A stretch of 38,578 nt of DNA. Source: Clostridiales bacterium. GTDB lineage: Bacteria > Bacillota > Clostridia > Oscillospirales > Oscillospiraceae. Made by a program: the position numbers and the translations under genes. Positions 1 to 7,551 of this stretch are shown here, one piece after another (the stretch's first letter is position 1; every line of letters starts with the position of its first letter). Location of the stretch: contig JAJQFX010000294.1 of NCBI GenBank assembly GCA_021200895.1, positions 1 to 38,578 on the forward strand, read 5' to 3'. The notes under the pieces were generated by a model. The model was not told the DNA's origin. It saw only the letters and a list, made by a program, of their open reading frames with translations, and searched no databases.

Positions 1-359
1 GGCACCGCCCCCGCGGCGGAGGCTCCCAACAGCGGCAGCGCCTGTTTCAGTGTGGTCATGGCGTACAGAGCGCTGCCCACGGTGAGCCACGCCGCGAAGA
101 ACACTCCGCTGACCGCCAGTGCTACCACCAGCGCCTGCCGCCCCTCCCGGAAGGCGGCGTAGCAGCCGCCTGCGAAGCAGCCCAGCCCCGCGCCCAGGCA
201 GCAGAAAAGCTGCATCTGTCCTTCCTCTGCCCGGCCGGTGGAGATGAGCCACGCCGCCCCCAGCAGGAGGAGCGTACACACGGCGAAGGCCAGCGCCGCC
301 CCGGCCAGAATACTCGTGCATCGGTTGAACAGCGTCTCCCGGCGTTCCGTCTGCACCAA
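1..359 (-). CDS. TIGR04086-type small membrane protein, 3' end outside window
   Basis: About 119 codons are visible on the minus strand and the gene runs off the left edge. The protein begins LVQTERRETLFNRC and then shows alternating hydrophobic stretches (ILAGAALAFAVCTLLLLGAAW, a Cys/Gly-rich helix, then VVALAVSGVFFAAWLTVG), so at least three membrane helices. Small polytopic proteins of this type (TIGR04086) commonly sit directly after yajC in clostridia, which is the main reason for the name; function is unknown. The start is TTG at 359-357 (GTG at 356-354 is possible), seven bases after an AGGGGG ribosome site. That site and the TTG both lie in the 3' half of a terminator-like hairpin at 360-413, so expression may be coupled to that structure. 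Confidence 0.6.
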   Translation of the reverse strand, partial: MVQTERRETLFNRCTSILAGAALAFAVCTLLLLGAAWLISTGRAEEGQMQLFCCLGAGLGCFAGGCYAAFREGRQALVVALAVSGVFFAAWLTVGSALYAMTTLKQALPLLGASAAGAV

Positions 360-413
360 AAAAATTCCCCCTTCTCACGTCCTGCTACAGGGTATGAGAG
401 AGGGGGAATTTTT
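360..413 (-). terminator. Terminator-like hairpin after yajC that contains the next gene's ribosome site
   Basis: Arms 401-413 and 360-372 pair over 13 bases, extended by five more pairs with one bulge (loop 78-94 of this block, i.e. 378-394). On the minus strand the 3' arm ends in a run of seven T (364-358). It lies 12 bases past the yajC stop. The 3' arm carries AGGGGG, the Shine-Dalgarno of the downstream gene, and its TTG start overlaps the T-run. Confidence 0.7.
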
Positions 414-425
414 ATGAGCATCGGC

Positions 426-731
426 TTACTTCTTCTCGGCAGGCTCCGCTTTGCCGTCTTCCGTGGTCTGGACGCCCTTGGAGGACACCGCCCACTTCAT
501 CAGCTCAATGCGCACCCGGTCAGCGCCGGTCTCGATGACGATGCTATTCTGCTTCACGGCGCAGACCGTACCGACTACGCCGCTGATGGTGGTGACCTCA
601 TCGCCCACCGCCAAGCTGTTGCGCAGCTCGGTGGCCTGCTTTTTCCGCTTGTTCTCAGGGCGGATCAGCAGGAAGTAGAAGATGGCGACCATCACGACCA
701 GCATGACAATCGTATATCCCCAATCACTCAT
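426..731 (-). CDS. yajC: YajC, Sec translocase accessory subunit
   Basis: The 101-residue protein has one N-terminal membrane helix (about residues 6-23) followed at once by the family signature FLLIRPENKRKKQ, then a small soluble domain with the usual LAVGDEVTTISGVVGTV segment and a charged tail. This is the size and plan of YajC, the small partner of SecD/SecF at the SecYEG translocon. It is preceded by its own promoter at 816-844 and followed by a hairpin terminator. Nothing looks damaged. secE lies elsewhere in this window (16933-17301) and is not part of the same transcript. Confidence 0.95.
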   Translation of the reverse strand: MSDWGYTIVMLVVMVAIFYFLLIRPENKRKKQATELRNSLAVGDEVTTISGVVGTVCAVKQNSIVIETGADRVRIELMKWAVSSKGVQTTEDGKAEPAEKK

Positions 732-815
732 GTTATTACCTCCGTTTCTTGCGTAAAAACGCGCACTATAGGTAGTATAACTGAAACCGCCCCTGTTTGC
801 AAGGGATTTTTCAGA

Positions 816-844
816 ATTTTATACCCGCTTTTCTGCGTTGTCAA
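816..844 (-). promoter_or_regulatory. Sigma-A promoter for yajC
   Basis: On the minus strand TTGACA (844-839), 17 bases, TAAAAT (821-816). It points at yajC, whose start is 85 bases downstream. The -35 box is the end of a sequence that recurs at 17823-17866. Confidence 0.75.
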
Positions 845-875
845 ATGATGTGGCCCCCGGCAGGAGGAGTACAAA
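833..875. repeat. Dispersed imperfect repeat, copy 1
   Basis: The segment starting gcgttgtcaaatgatgtg and continuing through gcaggagg and tacaaa matches 17823-17866 (gtgttgtcaagtgatgtg, gcaggagg, tac, aaag) at roughly three quarters of positions. Both copies end in TTGACAAC on the minus strand. In this copy that TTGACA is the -35 box of the yajC promoter. Confidence 0.5.
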
Positions 876-963
876 ACATAAGAAATCCACAGGGAAGAGG
901 AGCAGCCTCGCCGGACAGCTGAAAAACGGGCCAGGGCGCCGCTGTGGGGGAGTCCCAATCTAA

Positions 964-1120
964 GGAACCTCTGAACAAATGCACTTCGGCGCCTTGCGGT
1001 AAATTTCCGCCATAAATGCGTTGCAAAATCTTGAAATCCGTCAGGATTCCTGCGCTTTTGCGCCTTTTTCTGACGCAAATTTCCTCGCAATCCGCTCTCG
1101 TCCATTTATTCAGAGGTTCC
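964..1120. mobile_element. MITE-like element, 157 bp, with 4-bp target duplication
   Basis: Terminal inverted repeats of 18 bases (964-981 ggaacctctgaacaaatg; 1103-1120 its complement with one mismatch) enclose about 120 bases without an open reading frame. The direct repeat CTAA flanks the element on both sides (960-963 and 1121-1124). A YTAR-type 4-bp duplication is what IS5-family transposases make, so this is probably a non-autonomous derivative of such an element. No transposase gene is in the window. Confidence 0.7.
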
Positions 1121-1160
1121 CTAACGTGCGTATAGGCCGATTGTTGCGCCAGACCAGGGG

Positions 1161-1200
1161 TGCAGCCAGCAGCACTCCAAGCAAAGTGCTGCTGGCTGCA
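1161..1200. terminator. Strong 16-bp hairpin downstream of purD
   Basis: Arms 1161-1176 and 1185-1200 are perfectly complementary (tgcagccagcagcact and its complement) around an 8-base loop. It sits about 80 bases past the purD stop, so it may end or protect the 3' end of the purine transcript. There is no T-run on the minus-strand exit side, so plain intrinsic termination is uncertain. Confidence 0.45.
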
Positions 1201-1281
1201 AAAATGTTTTATAGTATTGCATTGTCCCCTTAACGGGATGCGGTTCACCTGTTATGGAAGCGGGGAGTTTTGTCGTTTCGG

Positions 1282-2544
<1,263 letters not shown>

Positions 2545-2587
2545 GTTTTGCAGCTCCTTTTCTGAAAATGTTGAAATGGCCTCCCGG

Positions 2588-2833
2588 TCACGTTACATTG
2601 ATGTCGATAAATTCCTTCTTATAGTGATACAGGCGATAGGCGACCCGCCCCACGCCCCAAGCCAGACCGAGCAAAATGCCATAGGCAAAGCGCTCCGCCT
2701 CGCACAGGTGCAGCAGGACGGCGGCAAACGCCATTGGGCCGAGCATATCGAGTACATACTCGAACAGGTGGTCCTTCAGGTGCTTTTTCAAGCGGAAACG
2801 CCGCTTCTCCTCTGTGGTAAATGTCTGATTCAT
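2588..2833 (-). CDS. Small hypothetical membrane protein
   Basis: This 81-residue protein is not recognised. It has a basic N-terminus (KRRFRLKKHLKDHLFEY), two hydrophobic segments (VLDMLGPMAFAAVLLHL and FAYGILLGLAWGVGRVAY) and a polar C-terminus, so two membrane helices are likely. It starts 32 bases after the aldo/keto reductase stop with a good GGAGGAG site, and precedes purD by 43 bases, so it is co-transcribed in the purine cluster. A role in purine metabolism cannot be inferred from sequence. Confidence 0.6.
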   Translation of the reverse strand: MNQTFTTEEKRRFRLKKHLKDHLFEYVLDMLGPMAFAAVLLHLCEAERFAYGILLGLAWGVGRVAYRLYHYKKEFIDINVT

Positions 2834-2865
2834 CAGAAACGCTCCTCCGATTCCAGGCCGCAGCG

Positions 2866-3894
2866 TTACTGCACGCTGACCGTTCCGGCCAGCACCTGCT
2901 TATAATCCTCGTAGTTTTTCTCCAGCAGGGTCGGGGTGTCCAGCCCATAGGGGCATTTGCCCTTGCACCGGCAGCAGTGGAGGCACTGCTCGATGCGCTT
3001 CATCTTCTCCTGCCACTCCGGGGTCAGCCAGGACTGGGCGGGGGCCCGCCGCAGCATCAGGGACATCCGGGCGCAGCTGTTGATTTCAATGCCCACCGGG
3101 CAGGGCATACAGTAGCCGCAGCCCCGGCAGAACTCGCCCCGCAGCTGGGCGCGGTCATGGTCGATGACCGCCTGCAACTCCGGCGTCAGGGCAGGCGGAG
3201 CGTCGATGTAGGAGAGGAACTCGTCCAGCTCCCCCTCCCGCTGCACCCCCCAGATGGGCAGCACATTGTCAAACTGGGCCTCAAAGGCATAAGCGGCAGC
3301 GGAGTTGGTGATGAGGCCGCCGGACAGGGCCTTCATGGAGATGAAGCCCATGTTCTTCTCCCGGCACAGCGCCACCAGCTCCAGTTCCTGCTCTCCGGAG
3401 ATGTAGGAGAAGGGGAATTGCAGCGTCTCGTACAGCCCGGAGGCAATGGCCTCCTGGGCCACCGCCAGGCGGTGGTTGGTGATGCCGATGTGGCGCACCA
3501 TCCCTTTGGCCTTGGCCTCCAGCATGGCCTCATAGACTCCGGTGCCGTCCCCCGGCTTGGGGCACCAGGCCGGGTTGTGGAACTGATAGAGGTCGATATA
3601 ATCGGTGCGCAGGTTGCCCAGGGAGGTGTTCAAATCCTTCCAGAAGTCATCCGCCGTCTCGGCGGCGGTTTTCGTGGCGACATACACCTGCTCCCGGAAG
3701 CCCTCCAGCGCCTCGCCCAGCTTGCACTCGCTGTCGGTATAGAACCGGGCGGTGTCAAAGAAGCGGATGCCGCCGTTGTAAGCCTTGCGAATCAGCCGAA
3801 CCGCGTCCTCCTGGGAGATACGCTGAATGGGCAGCGCGCCGAAGCCGTTCCGGTTGACGGTGATGCCTGTGCCGCCCAGAGTGACCATATCCAT
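2866..3894 (-). CDS. Aldo/keto reductase with C-terminal 4Fe-4S ferredoxin domain
   Basis: The 342-residue protein has an aldo/keto reductase barrel (residues about 1-245) with the tetrad visible as Asp47, Tyr52, Lys75 and His106, then a C-terminal iron-sulfur region: CRGCGYCMPCP (Cys256, 259, 262, 265) and CLHCCRCKGKCP (Cys304, 307, 310, 314). AKR-ferredoxin fusions of this size are common in anaerobes and are thought to pass electrons between NAD(P)H, Fe-S clusters and a carbonyl substrate; the substrate here is unknown. The chosen ATG follows GGAGGG by 7 bases; upstream in-frame sequence reads across the purH region and is not coding. It is embedded in the purine cluster behind a hairpin (3924-3954). 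Confidence 0.88.
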   Translation of the reverse strand: MDMVTLGGTGITVNRNGFGALPIQRISQEDAVRLIRKAYNGGIRFFDTARFYTDSECKLGEALEGFREQVYVATKTAAETADDFWKDLNTSLGNLRTDYIDLYQFHNPAWCPKPGDGTGVYEAMLEAKAKGMVRHIGITNHRLAVAQEAIASGLYETLQFPFSYISGEQELELVALCREKNMGFISMKALSGGLITNSAAAYAFEAQFDNVLPIWGVQREGELDEFLSYIDAPPALTPELQAVIDHDRAQLRGEFCRGCGYCMPCPVGIEINSCARMSLMLRRAPAQSWLTPEWQEKMKRIEQCLHCCRCKGKCPYGLDTPTLLEKNYEDYKQVLAGTVSVQ

Positions 3895-3923
3895 AGCGTT
3901 CCCTCCGTTCAGAATAAAATCAG

Positions 3924-3954
3924 CGTGCCTGCCGGGGAAATTGCGGCAGGCACG
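3924..3954 (-). terminator. Hairpin between AICAR formyltransferase and the aldo/keto reductase
   Basis: Arms 3924-3934 and 3944-3954 pair perfectly over 11 bases (cgtgcctgccg). On the minus strand the exit side reads CTGATTTTATT, a weak U-tract. It lies 8 bases past the upstream stop, so it probably attenuates transcription from the core pur genes into the reductase and purD. Confidence 0.55.
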
Positions 3955-3962
3955 GGTTATCA

Positions 3963-5141
3963 TTAGTGATGGAACAGCCGCATCCCGGTGAAGCACATGG
4001 TAATGCCATGGTTGTTGCAGGCTTCGATGACGTTGTCGTCCCGGATGGAGCCGCCCGGCTCGGCGATGTACTGTACACCGGACTTGAAGGCCCGCTCCAC
4101 ATTGTCGCCAAAGGGGAAGAAGGCGTCGCTGCCGCAGGCCACGCCGGACAGCTTGGAAACCCATTCCTTCTTCTCCGCCTCGGTGAGAGGCTCCGGCTTG
4201 ACCTTGAAGCTCTCCTGCCACACGCCGTCGGCCAGGATGTCCTCATATTCGTTGGAGGTGTAAACGTCGATGGCGTTGTCCCGGTTGGGGCGGCGGATAC
4301 CGTCCACAAATTGCAGGCCCAGGACCTTCGGGTGCTGGCGCATCCACCAGTTGTTGGCCTTGTCACCGGCCAGACGGGTGCAGTGGATGCGGCTCTGCTG
4401 ACCCGCCCCTACGCCGATGGTCTGGCCGTCCTTCACATAGCAGACGGAGTTGGACTGGGTGTATTTCAGGGTGATGAGGGAGAGAATCAGGTCGGTTTTC
4501 GCGCTGTCAGGCAGGTTCTTGTTCTCGGTGACGATATTGGACAGCATTTCCTCGTCGATGGTCAGGAAGCCGTGGCCCTGCTCAAAGACCACGCCGAAAA
4601 TCTCCCGCCGCTCCTGGGCCTTGGGCACATAGTTGGGGTCGATTTGGATGACGTTGTAGTTGCCCTTTTTCTTGGTTTTCAGGATAGCCAGGGCCTCGTC
4701 GGTATAGCCGGGGGCGATGATGCCGTCGGAGACCTCGGCCTTGAGATAGGTGGCGGTGGAGGCGTCGCAGATGTCGGACAGGGCGGCCCAGTCGCCATAG
4801 GAGCAGAGCCGGTCAGCGCCCCTGGCCCGGATGTAGGCGGAGGCGATGGGGGAGACCTCAGCGCCCTCCTCCACAAAGTAGATGTGCCGGTCAATGTCCG
4901 TCAGCGGCTTCGCCACGGCGGCTCCGGCGGGGGAGACGTGCTTAAAGGAGGCGGCGGCGGGCAGACCGGTGGAGGCTTTCAGCTCGCTGACCAGCTGCCA
5001 GGAGTTGAAGGCGTCCATAAAGTTGATGTAGCCCGGACGGCCGTTCAGCACGGTGATGGGCAGGTCGCTGCCGTCCGCCATGTAGATTTTCGAGGGCTTT
5101 TGGTTGGGGTTCAAGCCGTATTTCAGTTCCAGTTCCTTCAT
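3963..5141 (-). CDS. purH: Stand-alone AICAR formyltransferase (PurH formyltransferase-type)
   Basis: The 392-residue protein matches the formyltransferase half of PurH: MKELELKYGLNPNQKPSKIY, FKHVSPAGAAVA, IASAYIRARGADRLCSYGDWAALSD, the segment TLKYTQSNSVCY, IGVGAGQQSRIHC, and a C-terminus with SDAFFPFGDNVERAFKSGV. It transfers a formyl group from 10-formyl-THF to AICAR to give FAICAR. The usual N-terminal IMP cyclohydrolase domain is absent; that step is supplied by the adjacent PurO-like gene. Length fits the monofunctional clostridial form, not the roughly 510-residue fusion. It starts 17 bases after the PurO stop. Confidence 0.92.
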   Translation of the reverse strand: MKELELKYGLNPNQKPSKIYMADGSDLPITVLNGRPGYINFMDAFNSWQLVSELKASTGLPAAASFKHVSPAGAAVAKPLTDIDRHIYFVEEGAEVSPIASAYIRARGADRLCSYGDWAALSDICDASTATYLKAEVSDGIIAPGYTDEALAILKTKKKGNYNVIQIDPNYVPKAQERREIFGVVFEQGHGFLTIDEEMLSNIVTENKNLPDSAKTDLILSLITLKYTQSNSVCYVKDGQTIGVGAGQQSRIHCTRLAGDKANNWWMRQHPKVLGLQFVDGIRRPNRDNAIDVYTSNEYEDILADGVWQESFKVKPEPLTEAEKKEWVSKLSGVACGSDAFFPFGDNVERAFKSGVQYIAEPGGSIRDDNVIEACNNHGITMCFTGMRLFHH

Positions 5142-5158
5142 CTTTTACACACGACCTT

Positions 5159-5866
5159 TCAAACGTTCACGTTTTTGATGACATCCTGGGTCTCGCCGGT
5201 GGCCAGGTCGAGATAGCGGACGAACAGGCTGACCTTGTTGTCTCTGTTCAGGCTGCTCCACACCAGCTCGGCGAAAGCCTCCGCAGTGGGGGTGTCGATG
5301 CCCACCAGCTCCGGCTCCCCCTCAAAGGAGGGCAGGGGGTCGCCGTCCCCCATATAGGTGTGGATGAAGTGGCCGTACCCGGCCACGGGGGCGTCATACT
5401 CGTAGAAGTACCGGCAGGTCTGAGCGGGGTCGCCCTCAAAGCTCTTGAGGATGGACAGGTTATAGCTGCCGTCCGGCTTCACCACGCCGGAGATACGGGG
5501 GGTGTAGTTGGGAGCGTCCGGCTCAAAGGTGCGCTGGAGCAGGGCGTGGCGGTAGCACTGGCCCTCCTGGAAGGCGTGCCAGATGGTGTCCGTCTGGTCG
5601 CCGTTGGTGACGATGGTTTTGCCCCCGTAGACCCGGACGGGGTGATAGATGATGAGGCTGGGGTCGGTCATTTTGGAGGGGTCAAAGGCCTCGGTGCGGA
5701 TGCCGTCCTCAGTGACGGTAAAGACCCGGTTGCGGCTGTTGACGCTGCGGCCCATGATGAAGTAGGCGATGACCGCCTTCGTGTTATCGGCGCTGCGGCC
5801 CAGGACGATGCCCCGGCCGGGATAGGAATTTGTTTGCAGAAGCTCCGCCAGATTCAAAACCTTCAT
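5159..5866 (-). CDS. purO: IMP cyclohydrolase, archaeal PurO type
   Basis: The 235-residue protein begins MKVLNLAELLQTNSYPGRGI and contains SADNTKAVIAYFIMGRSVNSRNRVF, EAFDPSKMTDPSLIIYHPVR and NGDQTDTI, which are the hallmarks of the IMP_cyclohyd (PurO) family first known from archaea. It closes FAICAR to IMP, the last step of purine synthesis. Its place directly before the monofunctional formyltransferase and after purN supports the assignment. An AAAGGTGAG ribosome site precedes the ATG, and the gap to purN is 15 bases. Confidence 0.88.
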   Translation of the reverse strand: MKVLNLAELLQTNSYPGRGIVLGRSADNTKAVIAYFIMGRSVNSRNRVFTVTEDGIRTEAFDPSKMTDPSLIIYHPVRVYGGKTIVTNGDQTDTIWHAFQEGQCYRHALLQRTFEPDAPNYTPRISGVVKPDGSYNLSILKSFEGDPAQTCRYFYEYDAPVAGYGHFIHTYMGDGDPLPSFEGEPELVGIDTPTAEAFAELVWSSLNRDNKVSLFVRYLDLATGETQDVIKNVNV

Positions 5867-5881
5867 AAACGCTCACCTTTC

Positions 5882-6508
5882 TTAATCTGCAATGCGGACG
5901 ATGCGGCCCTCTACCGAGAGCTTCCCGTCGCAAAAGAGCTGCACCGCTTTCGGCAGCAGCTTCCACTCGCACTCTTCCATGATGCGCCGCTGCAAGGTCT
6001 CCGGCGTGTCCTCCGGCAGCACATCCACCGCCTTTTGCAGGATGATGGGGCCGCCGTCACAGACAGCGGAGACGAAATGCACCGTGGCCCCGGACACCTT
6101 CACGCCGTAGGCCAGCGCCTTCTCGTGGACGTGGAGGCCGTAGCACCCCTCGCCGCAGAAGGAGGGAATCAGGGCGGGGTGGATGTTGATGATGGCGTTG
6201 GGGTAGGCGTCCACCAGTTCCGGGGTCAGGACGTACATGAACCCGGCCAGGACGATGAGGCCGATGCCCAGGTCTTTCAGCTGGAGGGCCAGGGCGGCGG
6301 TCATCTCCTGATTGGAGGCGTACTCCTTCCGGTTCACCACATAGGTGGGGATACCGGCCTTCTTCGCCCGCTCCAGGGCGTAGGCGGTGGGGGAGGAGGA
6401 CACCACGGCGGTCAGCTTCCCGTTGGGGAACATCCCGGCGGCTTCGGCGTCGATGAGGGCCTGCAAATTGGTGCCGCCGCCGGACACCAGCACGGCGATT
6501 TTTACCAT
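5882..6508 (-). CDS. purN: Phosphoribosylglycinamide formyltransferase
   Basis: The 208-residue protein begins VKIAVLVSGGGTNLQAL and has the catalytic block AIINIHPALIPSF (Asn108, His110) and the later Asp in CDGGPIILQ (about Asp151), as in PurN. It formylates GAR with 10-formyl-THF. The ATG shares one base with the purM stop (TGATG), so translation is coupled. Length is normal. Confidence 0.97.
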   Translation of the reverse strand: MVKIAVLVSGGGTNLQALIDAEAAGMFPNGKLTAVVSSSPTAYALERAKKAGIPTYVVNRKEYASNQEMTAALALQLKDLGIGLIVLAGFMYVLTPELVDAYPNAIINIHPALIPSFCGEGCYGLHVHEKALAYGVKVSGATVHFVSAVCDGGPIILQKAVDVLPEDTPETLQRRIMEECEWKLLPKAVQLFCDGKLSVEGRIVRIAD

Positions 6509-7551
6509 CAGTACTTCACCTCGACGGCGCTGTCGCCCTGACCGATGTGGCCGATGACGAAGGCGTGCTGGCCGGCCCGCACCACGGTCTCCAGCGCCAG
6601 CCTGGCCTGCTCCCTGGGGACGGCGATGACCATGCCGATGCCCATGTTGAAGGTGTTGTACATATCCCGGGTGGGGATGTCGCCCGTCTTCTGAATCAGG
6701 TCAAAAATCGGGGGGCAGGGGAAGGCGTTGGTGTCAATGACGGCGGTAAGCCCTTCCTTCATCATCCGGGGCACGTTCTCATAGAAGCCGCCGCCGGTGA
6801 TATGGCTGATGCCGTGGATGTCCACCCCGGCAGTCATAAGCTGACGGATGGCGTTGACATAGATGCGGGTGGGCTTCAGCAGTTCCTCGCCGATGGTGCA
6901 GCCCAACTCGTCAGAGTAGTCGGCGTAGTGATGCTCCACATCCAGCACCTTCCGCACCAGGGAGAAGCCGTTGGAGTGGACGCCGCTGGAGGTCAGGCCC
7001 AGGAGGATGTCTCCTGCCGTCATATGGTCATGAGTGATGACCTTCTCCCGGTCCACGATGCCCACGGAGAAGCCGGCCAAATCGTACTCGTCCTCCGGGT
7101 AGAAGCCGGGCATTTCGGCGGTCTCGCCGCCGATCAGGGCGCAGCCCGCCATGCGGCAGCCGTCGGTGATGCCCTTCACAATGGCCTCAATGCGGGTGGG
7201 GACGTTCTTGCCGCAGGCGATATAGTCCAGGAAGAACATGGGCATAGCGCCGCCGCAAATAATATCGTTGACGCACATGGCCACGCAGTCGATGCCCACG
7301 GTGTCGTGCTTGTCCATCAGGAAGGCGATTTTCAGCTTGGTGCCGACCCCGTCGGTGCCGGAGACCAGCATGGGGGTTTTCATCCCCGTCAGGTCGGGCT
7401 GGAACAGGCCGCCGAAGTCCCCAATGCTGCCCACCACACCCTTGATATAGGTGGACTCCACCAGCGGGCGGATGCGGTCTACCGCCTCATAACCGGCTGT
7501 GACGTCTACACCGGCGGCGGCGTAGGAGTCAGATTTACTGTTTGCAATCAT
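6508..7551 (-). CDS. purM: Phosphoribosylformylglycinamidine cyclo-ligase (AIR synthetase)
   Basis: The 347-residue protein shows PurM landmarks: YAAAGVDVTAGYEAVDRIRPLV, the ATP-binding segment VSGTDGVGTKLKIA, CVNDIICGGAMPMFFLDY, ALIGGETAEMPGFY, and ISHITGGGFYENVPRM. It converts FGAM to AIR with ATP. The gene overlaps purF by four bases (ATGA, 7548-7551) and purN by one, a tightly coupled trio. No defects are visible. Confidence 0.97.
   Translation of the reverse strand: MIANSKSDSYAAAGVDVTAGYEAVDRIRPLVESTYIKGVVGSIGDFGGLFQPDLTGMKTPMLVSGTDGVGTKLKIAFLMDKHDTVGIDCVAMCVNDIICGGAMPMFFLDYIACGKNVPTRIEAIVKGITDGCRMAGCALIGGETAEMPGFYPEDEYDLAGFSVGIVDREKVITHDHMTAGDILLGLTSSGVHSNGFSLVRKVLDVEHHYADYSDELGCTIGEELLKPTRIYVNAIRQLMTAGVDIHGISHITGGGFYENVPRMMKEGLTAVIDTNAFPCPPIFDLIQKTGDIPTRDMYNTFNMGIGMVIAVPREQARLALETVVRAGQHAFVIGHIGQGDSAVEVKY

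Noticed and set aside
841..1248. Minus-strand reading frame of about 135 codons between yajC and purD
   Set aside because: It runs straight through the MITE-like element and the strong hairpin, has no ribosome site and no recognisable family.
3895..4221. N-terminal extension of the aldo/keto reductase to 4221
   Set aside because: It overlaps the formyltransferase gene in another frame; the ATG at 3894 has a proper GGAGGG site and matches the family start.
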